This document shows, piece after piece, positions 1-5,102 of a stretch of 5,102 bases of DNA (the stretch's first letter is position 1; each line of letters begins with the position of its first letter). The notes under the pieces are model-generated. The model ran no database searches. It worked only from the letters and a program-made list of their open reading frames with translations, and was not told the DNA's origin. Source of the stretch: Bacteroidota bacterium (GTDB lineage Bacteria > Bacteroidota > Bacteroidia > JAADEI01). Made by a program: the position numbers and the translations under genes. The stretch is taken from positions 1 through 5,102 of the forward strand of contig WFXT01000146.1 of the NCBI GenBank assembly GCA_015490475.1, written 5' to 3'.

Positions 1-33
1 GTATAAGAGAGCAATAGTTAAATCAGTAAAACC

Positions 34-795
34 ATGAGGGCGGCTATTTTCTGGAGCTTGGGAATTGTTTTTGTTTGGGGAATTGTGTTCCATGCCTGCA
101 AAAAAGAAAAAATAATCATTCAGGGTTCCCGCACAGACACGATATACATTCAGTATGAGCATTGCCAGTATGACACTTCATTGCCTATAAATTGCTATAC
201 CACACACCTTCGGAGTGGGGCACAAAGATTCGGTGCCGGTAAGGAAGACACGATAGTGATGTATGAATCACAGTGTATTACACTTGGTCATTGCAAATTT
301 GATGAGTTTTTTCCATATTATAAATTATGTTTTGAGGGACCCTCATCGGGACGCATTCCTGATACTGCTATGTGCCGGGCAGCAGGAATTCCGCTGTGTT
401 GTCCAACTTTCATGGATTATCCTGATGATTTGCCAGTTACAGACATTGATATATTAACAGTTTGGCTTAGAAAAATTTCTGTTTGTAGTGTAGGAGCACA
501 ATGGTTAAGCTTTAGTAAAGTGGGTCAAACACGTTATCTTGAACATCCTGATTCCAATCCAAATTTTTCATGTCAATCTCATTTACAATCCTTGTTTCCA
601 GATTCTATACAGAATTACAAGTTTAAGAACTGTTCAATTAGATTAATTGAGTATCCTCAAGAATTTGACTATGATACCATAACTATTGTATATGCCCCAC
701 AGGGACCTGGCGGTTCTTTAATTCCTTGTTGTGCAGGGGACTTTAGTAACCCACCTCTCAACGTTTATGCAAAAATTGGTTTGCAATGCAATTAA
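34..795 (+). CDS. Cysteine-rich predicted lipoprotein, unknown function
   Basis: I do not recognise the family of this 253-residue protein. Its N-terminus is a lipoprotein-type signal: Arg2, a hydrophobic stretch at residues 5-19, then F-H-A-C with the lipidated cysteine at Cys22 followed by KKEK, a common pattern in Bacteroidota. Phe at -3 is a weaker lipobox residue than Leu. The mature part has no further membrane segment, so it is probably anchored on the outer or inner membrane facing out of the cytoplasm. Besides Cys22 there are 14 cysteines (44, 54, 81, 87, 99, 114, 122, 123, 151, 180, 200, 232, 233, 252), an even number that would allow seven disulfides. Two adjacent Cys-Cys pairs follow 'IP' (IPLCC, IPCC). 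The motif HC(Q/K)(Y/F)D occurs at 43-47 and 86-90, each after a 'DTI' strand. The start is fixed by the signal; no Shine-Dalgarno is visible. Real gene: likely. Function: unknown. Confidence 0.75.
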   Translation: MRAAIFWSLGIVFVWGIVFHACKKEKIIIQGSRTDTIYIQYEHCQYDTSLPINCYTTHLRSGAQRFGAGKEDTIVMYESQCITLGHCKFDEFFPYYKLCFEGPSSGRIPDTAMCRAAGIPLCCPTFMDYPDDLPVTDIDILTVWLRKISVCSVGAQWLSFSKVGQTRYLEHPDSNPNFSCQSHLQSLFPDSIQNYKFKNCSIRLIEYPQEFDYDTITIVYAPQGPGGSLIPCCAGDFSNPPLNVYAKIGLQCN

Positions 796-801
796 GAATT
801 A

Positions 802-2988
802 TTATCTACGCTTTGATAAGTTTTCAACAACAAATCTGTGAATGCGATACATAACGTCTTTGTAGAACGGACCCAGTCCGTGTGCTGAGTTAGGATAAAC
901 AACCCATTGAATGTTTTCAGGCAATGGTTGGTTCTTTCTCAGGTGCCAGATGAAATCATAAAGGTGCTGAACGTGTACATTGTCATCATAGTCGCCGTGA
1001 ATAATAAGCCACTTGCCCGTCTTTGGAATGGAATCTATCTTATGCCATGCTGAGTTTTCGTAGCCCTCCCTGTTCAAACTGGGAAGGTCCATATATCGCT
1101 CAGTATAAATGTTATCATACAGATGCCATGAAGAGACAGGAGCCACAGAAATGGCATACCTAAATGTTTCTGGATGCCTTAACCACAAAAGCCCTGACAG
1201 GTAACCGCCGTAACTCCAGCCCCACACAGCAGTCTTCTCTGGCTTTACCCTGAATTTTTTCTGGAAATATTGTGCTATAGCATTTTGGTCTTCAACTTCC
1301 AGTGTGCCCAGTTGCCTATAGTTAGACACTGCAAATTCCCGTCCATACCCATCAGTGCCTCGGTTGTCAAACCATACAACTGCAATGCGATGTTTCTTTG
1401 CAAGATATCTAAACCATAATGTTCTGAAACCATTCCATCTGTTAAGTGCCAGTTGACTTGATGGTCCGCCATATACATACACAAACAGGGCTCTGGGTCT
1501 CTTGTCAGGAATTATTGTCCAGCCATGCAATACAGTGCCGTCGGGTAGTTTAACTTTTTCAGGCTTCGGCTCTGGCAATTTATATGTTGGCAAAATGAAA
1601 CTTAACCATGAGTTATCTTCAATTGTGCTTAGTTTATATCCTGTCTGACAATTGTAAATGTGCCACTGAGGAGGCTTAGAAACACTGCTGAACGAAACAA
1701 TGCAGTGAATCCCGTTAGGAGATGGCTTCACTGAATAAGAAACATTTTGTTTACGCACAAAACTCATCTTTGATATTGAATCTTTATTAATGCGATACGG
1801 AAAGTAAGTCAGAGGGTCATGCTCAGAATTGGCTATAACCACATAACCCAAGCCTTTGAAGTAGCCCTTCAATTCCTTGATATGCCATCGTTGATTGGTT
1901 ACCTGAACCCATTGTCGTTTTGAAACAATGAATTCAAAGATGTTCCAGTATCCCGTTCGTTCAGATAGCCATACTATTGTGTCCCTACCTTTGAAAAACC
2001 AGTCATCTCGCAATGAAACAAAAGCATTGTCCTTATATGATTCAACAAATAAAGTAGCCATACCACGAAGACCAACTTCCCACAGGTTAAATACCAGTTT
2101 CCTTTGCTGTCTGTCCAGTGTTATTATGCCGAGTTGATTGGATTTTGGAAACCATCTTATCTGGGGAATATATGTTGAGGAATCGCCTTGTACGGGAGCA
2201 GTGTAGGTTTGCCCGTTTCTCGTGTTGTAAACTTGAATTTTTACCATTGCGGGATTAAATCCTGCACGTGGGTAGCGGTATGAATGCCAGTGTGGATAAG
2301 GCTTTTCATAGCGAACAATTTGATATTTGGGAACGGAACGTTGGTCAAAAACATAATAGGCAAGCATGGAACCGTCATCCGACCAATGCATCCCTTTGGT
2401 AAGCGAAAATTCCTCTTCATAGACCCAGTCTGGAACGCCCGCTATAATCCCTGTTCCTGTGTCTGGATACTCAGTTATCTTGTAAATAGAGTCCCGTTTG
2501 ATGTCCAGTAGCCATATATTGTTAGCGTAGTGATAAGCCACAAATAAGCCGTTTGGAGACGGAGTGGGGTCTCTAACCCTTTTGTCAACGATGATAATAG
2601 TATCTCTCGTTGTGTCAATAATCGCAAAATGTGTTAAATAAGAGTGTCTGTATAAACGCTGATAGCCAAATGTTATAATGAACCCTGTATTTTTCAATGG
2701 TTTTATGCTAATGGGATATACTTTACCATACTCGGATAGCGAATCAACGCATATTAGAGTGTCCTTAACGAAAAAACCATGTGGGCTATATCTCACAAGG
2801 CAGTTCCTTTCTTTACTGACAAGCGTTGAATCATCAAGCCATTTCAAGGAGGGAGGATATGATGCCATCAATGAGAAAAGGGATTCAAAGGTCAATTCTG
2901 GTGGACTTCCTGACATAAGATGTCGGGGAATAGAGCAATAAAATCCAGTTAATAGCGGAACCAATAGGATTAGCAAATAGTTTCTCAT
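802..2988 (-). CDS. dpp4: Exported dipeptidyl peptidase IV (prolyl oligopeptidase family S9B)
   Basis: Serine exopeptidase expected to release Xaa-Pro or Xaa-Ala dipeptides from peptide N-termini in the periplasm or at the surface. It has 728 residues, the usual full length. Residues 1-17 form a signal peptide (MRN, then a Leu-rich core); Cys18 follows G-F-Y, which is not a proper lipobox. The beta-propeller region (about 45-460) carries RHSY (Arg114, matching human Arg125) and DWVYEEE with the double-Glu pair Glu192-Glu193 that binds the substrate amino group. The alpha/beta-hydrolase domain (about 475-728) has oxyanion Tyr506 in VYGGP, nucleophile Ser592 in GWSYGG, YTERYM at 629-633, Asp668 in HGDYDDN and His703 in NSAHG. 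Spacing of the triad agrees with the human enzyme. All key residues are present, so it should be active; the Glu pair separates it from oligopeptidases and acylaminoacyl peptidases. The next Met (25) would lose the signal, supporting this start. It is transcribed divergently from nusB. Confidence 0.95.
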   Translation of the reverse strand: MRNYLLILLVPLLTGFYCSIPRHLMSGSPPELTFESLFSLMASYPPSLKWLDDSTLVSKERNCLVRYSPHGFFVKDTLICVDSLSEYGKVYPISIKPLKNTGFIITFGYQRLYRHSYLTHFAIIDTTRDTIIIVDKRVRDPTPSPNGLFVAYHYANNIWLLDIKRDSIYKITEYPDTGTGIIAGVPDWVYEEEFSLTKGMHWSDDGSMLAYYVFDQRSVPKYQIVRYEKPYPHWHSYRYPRAGFNPAMVKIQVYNTRNGQTYTAPVQGDSSTYIPQIRWFPKSNQLGIITLDRQQRKLVFNLWEVGLRGMATLFVESYKDNAFVSLRDDWFFKGRDTIVWLSERTGYWNIFEFIVSKRQWVQVTNQRWHIKELKGYFKGLGYVVIANSEHDPLTYFPYRINKDSISKMSFVRKQNVSYSVKPSPNGIHCIVSFSSVSKPPQWHIYNCQTGYKLSTIEDNSWLSFILPTYKLPEPKPEKVKLPDGTVLHGWTIIPDKRPRALFVYVYGGPSSQLALNRWNGFRTLWFRYLAKKHRIAVVWFDNRGTDGYGREFAVSNYRQLGTLEVEDQNAIAQYFQKKFRVKPEKTAVWGWSYGGYLSGLLWLRHPETFRYAISVAPVSSWHLYDNIYTERYMDLPSLNREGYENSAWHKIDSIPKTGKWLIIHGDYDDNVHVQHLYDFIWHLRKNQPLPENIQWVVYPNSAHGLGPFYKDVMYRIHRFVVENLSKRR

Positions 2989-2993
2989 ACAAG

Positions 2994-3001
2994 CAAAGAT
3001 A
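2994..3001 (-). promoter_or_regulatory. Candidate Bacteroidota -7 box (TAnnTTTG) for the DPP IV gene
   Basis: Read on the minus strand these bases are TATCTTTG, an exact match to the Bacteroidota sigma-factor -7 consensus TAnnTTTG. Only 5 nt (CTTGT) separate it from the DPP IV ATG, so transcription would begin at or next to the start codon. A TTG lies 11 nt upstream of the box, too close for the usual -33 element, and I see no TTG at the normal distance of about 20 nt. The match could be chance, at roughly 1 in 4096 per position, but it sits in a spacer of just 17 bp where a promoter is expected. Confidence 0.4.
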
Positions 3002-3005
3002 AACT

Positions 3006-3983
3006 ATGTTTTCAAGACGCTTATTAAGAGAAAAAGTTGTTCAGGCACTGTTCCAGTGTATGGTTGATGACTCATGCAGTGAAGAACACGTCCTTGAAAC
3101 ACTAAAAGATATATTGCGGGAATATTACAAATTATACATTGTTGTGCTCTACATAATAGTTAAGTTGTATGACGAAATTCTTAAGGAGCCAGACAGAGTG
3201 GGGGCAGAACAATTCTGGAAAGACCATGAACGAGAAACACTTAGAAAAATAGGTAATAGTCCAGTTATTGAGAGATTGAGGAAATCTTCGTTATTTTCCG
3301 TTGCTCAGAAACTGGGAATAACACAACTGGTTACTCGTGATTTTATCTTGCGTTTATATAAAAAACTTGAAAATGAAAAATGGTTTAAAGAATTTGTGTT
3401 TAAAGGTATTGAATCTGAACGTGAACACGAACGATTCATCTGGAACCTAATTGAGTGGCTTTTGAAACAAAAAGAATTTCAGGAATTTCTGGATGAACAT
3501 TTTTCCTCGTGGGAAGAAGACTACGATGCCGTTCTGTTTGCTATCAAAAAAACAATAGAAAGAACAAATCCTTCTTTTAAAGGAGACCCTATTTTTCATG
3601 AAGACCCTCGCAAATGGGAAAAGAACTGGCAATTCGCTAAAAACCTCGTTCACTTCGTTATGAACAACTCTCAATTGCTGGATGATGAAATAGCCAAACA
3701 GTTGAAAAATTGGGAATTGAAGCGGGTCTCTTTGATGGACAGACTTCTGATGCGGTTGGCTCTTGCCGAATGGTTGTCAATGCCTGAAATTCCCGTTCTT
3801 GCCACGCTGGATGAATATGTTACACTGTCCAAGTATATGTCCAGTCTTGAAAGCCCTAAATTTGTCAATGGCGTTTTAAATGCACTATTAAAAAGGCTTG
3901 CTGATGAAGGTAGGATTCCAGATTATGAGCATCGTTGCCCTGCTACTACCACTAATCATTCAGGCACAACAGACAGGCGATAA
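3006..3983 (+). CDS. nusB: Transcription antitermination factor NusB, long Bacteroidota type
   Basis: Cytoplasmic RNA-binding factor that, with NusE (ribosomal protein S10), binds boxA RNA and supports antitermination, chiefly in rRNA operons. At 325 residues it is over twice the length of the E. coli protein (about 140) but close to Bacteroidota forms. The first helix (SRRLLREKVVQALFQ, residues 3-17) is the NusB N-terminal helix. Residues about 25-230 are a charged helical insertion with the hydrophobic run YKLYIVVLYIIVKLY seen in this phylum. The core returns near residue 235: NWELKRVSLMDRLLMRLALAEW, then IPVLATLDEYVTLSKYMS and the closing FVNGVLNALLKRLADEGRI. Residues 305-325 are a polar tail outside the domain, encoded where the gene overlaps the downstream peptidase. 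ATG 3006 is chosen because it precedes the first conserved helix by two residues. It heads a likely operon with the M1 gene. Confidence 0.93.
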   Translation: MFSRRLLREKVVQALFQCMVDDSCSEEHVLETLKDILREYYKLYIVVLYIIVKLYDEILKEPDRVGAEQFWKDHERETLRKIGNSPVIERLRKSSLFSVAQKLGITQLVTRDFILRLYKKLENEKWFKEFVFKGIESEREHERFIWNLIEWLLKQKEFQEFLDEHFSSWEEDYDAVLFAIKKTIERTNPSFKGDPIFHEDPRKWEKNWQFAKNLVHFVMNNSQLLDDEIAKQLKNWELKRVSLMDRLLMRLALAEWLSMPEIPVLATLDEYVTLSKYMSSLESPKFVNGVLNALLKRLADEGRIPDYEHRCPATTTNHSGTTDRR

Positions 3984-5102
3984 TCTGCATTTAGTCTTCA
4001 AGTCTGCAGAGAAAATAGACGTTCGCAGGTATGAAATAAAAGTTCAGATTCTTTACGGACGCAAGGAGGTTAGAGGACAGGTTATTATGGATGTTATTAC
4101 AGATGCCACTCAATTGCCCATTTTCCTTGACAAACGACTAACCATGGAATCCATTGAACTTGTCTATCCAGAGAGTAGACCACTCAAATGGGATTCTGAA
4201 ACTCAGGTGGCACAGGTAGGCTTCATAACCCATGGCAGGGAAAAACGCCTTAGAATCAAAATGAAGTACCATGGGAAACCTAAAAAGTCAATGACACCAC
4301 CATGGGACGGTGGGTTCGTCTGGAATTCAGACTATCAAGGTAGACCATGGATTGGCGTTGCCGTGCAAGGGGAAGGCTCACATTTATGGTTCCCTTCTTT
4401 CAGTGTTATCTATGAAGAACCAGAGACTGTTGACTTGCACATTATAGTTCCAGATACTCTCGTAGCAGTTGGAAACGGAGTGTTGGTAGATACCTACAAA
4501 GTTGTAAGTGGCTGGACGGCATGGCACTGGAGAGTGGTTAACCCAATCAATAATTATAACATTACTGTCAATGTTGGCAAATATGTTCCCATTGAACGAG
4601 AATATGATGATTTGAAGGCTTCCTTCTGGGTCATTGATAAACCTAAATGGCAAGAAAAAGCAAGTCAGTATATGGATAAAGAAGTTCCACAATTATTAAA
4701 AGATTTTACTAAACTGTTTGGAGTTCCCTATCCTTTCCCTCAAGACGGCTACAAATTGGTTTATACGCCCTATTGGGGTATGGAGCACCAGTCCTGCGTG
4801 GCTTATGGAAACAACTTCAGAAAAAATGGAGGAACTGAGTCGTGTAAATTTGACTACATTCTCGTTCACGAAACCGCACACGAATGGTGGGGCAATTCTG
4901 TTACGGCTAAAGCATGGCAGGATATATGGATCCATGAAGGCTTCGGAACCTATGCAGAAGCACTGCTTGTTGAACACAGATGCGGAAAAGCAGAGTATTT
5001 CAAGTATATGATGAGCCTGAGAAAAAGGATAAAAAATAAGGTTCCAGTGGCTGGCAAGCAAAGGCTCTATGACCCGTTCGCCGACAACGACATATACATG
5101 AA
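3904..5102 (+). CDS. Exported M1 family zinc aminopeptidase, 3' end beyond window
   Basis: Zinc metallopeptidase expected to remove single N-terminal residues from peptides outside the cytoplasm. The 399 codons present hold the N-terminal beta domain (about 25-235, with PPWDGGFVW near 132-140) and the first part of the catalytic domain. Motifs are GMEHQS (292-297; the family's G-x-MEN exopeptidase motif with His for Asn), HETAHEWWG (322-330) with zinc ligands His322 and His326 and general base Glu323, and third ligand Glu345 in WIHEGFGTYAE, 18 residues after the second His. Tyr398, almost the last codon, may be the proton-donor Tyr of a YxKGA motif. ATG 3904 gives a signal peptide with Lys2, a Leu/Ile core and a likely cleavage after Ala21 (IIQA-QQ). 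ATG 3925 is the alternative: it has a better Shine-Dalgarno-like AAGGTAGGA at 3907-3915 but an uncharged signal start. The first 80 bases lie inside nusB, so it is probably cotranscribed. Confidence 0.93.
   Translation, partial: MKVGFQIMSIVALLLPLIIQAQQTGDNLHLVFKSAEKIDVRRYEIKVQILYGRKEVRGQVIMDVITDATQLPIFLDKRLTMESIELVYPESRPLKWDSETQVAQVGFITHGREKRLRIKMKYHGKPKKSMTPPWDGGFVWNSDYQGRPWIGVAVQGEGSHLWFPSFSVIYEEPETVDLHIIVPDTLVAVGNGVLVDTYKVVSGWTAWHWRVVNPINNYNITVNVGKYVPIEREYDDLKASFWVIDKPKWQEKASQYMDKEVPQLLKDFTKLFGVPYPFPQDGYKLVYTPYWGMEHQSCVAYGNNFRKNGGTESCKFDYILVHETAHEWWGNSVTAKAWQDIWIHEGFGTYAEALLVEHRCGKAEYFKYMMSLRKRIKNKVPVAGKQRLYDPFADNDIYM

Noticed and set aside
781..791. Inverted repeat TTGC-AAT-GCAA at the lipoprotein 3' end as a terminator
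   Set aside because: The stem is only 4 bp, lies inside the coding sequence and has no following T-run. It is too weak to call.
1928..2941. Plus-strand open frames of 69-87 codons opposite the DPP IV gene (1928-2137, 2284-2511, 2678-2941)
   Set aside because: They are antisense to an intact, well-conserved peptidase and have no recognisable features of their own.
2978..2985. TAGTTTCT on the plus strand as a nusB promoter -7 box
   Set aside because: It differs from TAnnTTTG at two of the six fixed positions and has no TTG at the proper distance upstream.
2935..2988. Calling DPP IV a lipoprotein because of Cys18
   Set aside because: The residues before the cysteine (G-F-Y) do not fit a lipobox, so a plain signal peptide or signal anchor is safer.
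3447..3868. Minus-strand open frames of 65-75 codons opposite nusB
   Set aside because: They are antisense to conserved NusB helices, and their low-complexity Phe/Ser-rich translations reflect the complement of Lys/Glu-rich coding.
4384..5061. Two minus-strand open frames (4384-4692 and 4696-5061) and a plus-strand frame at 4718-5011 inside the M1 gene
   Set aside because: They lie wholly within the M1 coding region, whose zinc motifs are unmistakable. Their translations show no domain, signal or repeat, so they are shadow frames.

Overview
The window looks like a piece of a Bacteroidota (Bacteroidetes/Chlorobi group) chromosome. Four things point there: a NusB of about 325 residues carrying the long insertion typical of that phylum; a lipoprotein signal ending in the phylum-style 'ACKKE'; an M1 metallopeptidase with the 'PPWDGGFVW' and 'GMEHQS' signatures I associate with Bacteroidota; and an exact match to the phylum's TAnnTTTG promoter box, with no Shine-Dalgarno sequences at most starts. 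I cannot place it to order or genus.

Layout: 34-795 (+) encodes a cysteine-rich predicted lipoprotein of unknown function. It converges, with only 6 bp between stop codons, on 802-2988 (-), a complete exported dipeptidyl peptidase IV (family S9B). That gene diverges, with 17 bp between start codons, from 3006-3983 (+), nusB. The end of nusB overlaps the start of an exported M1 aminopeptidase (3904 to the window edge, +), which is cut off by the end of the window. By these calls only 56 of 5102 bases are outside genes. I see no RNA genes, insertion sequences, CRISPR arrays or long repeats, and no stretch over 300 bases lacks a gene.

How the genes fit together: DPP IV removes Xaa-Pro or Xaa-Ala dipeptides from peptide N-termini, and M1 enzymes remove single N-terminal residues, so together they suit uptake of protein-derived peptides in the periplasm or at the surface. 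NusB is a cytoplasmic antitermination and rRNA transcription factor; its link to the M1 gene is probably only operon sharing. The lipoprotein may be an envelope protein, but nothing ties it to the peptidases.

I found no convincing new multi-gene system. The points most worth a second look are the lipoprotein, with 15 cysteines and a partial internal duplication, and the 17-bp divergent spacer, whose promoter-like box lies so close to the peptidase start that its mRNA may be leaderless.
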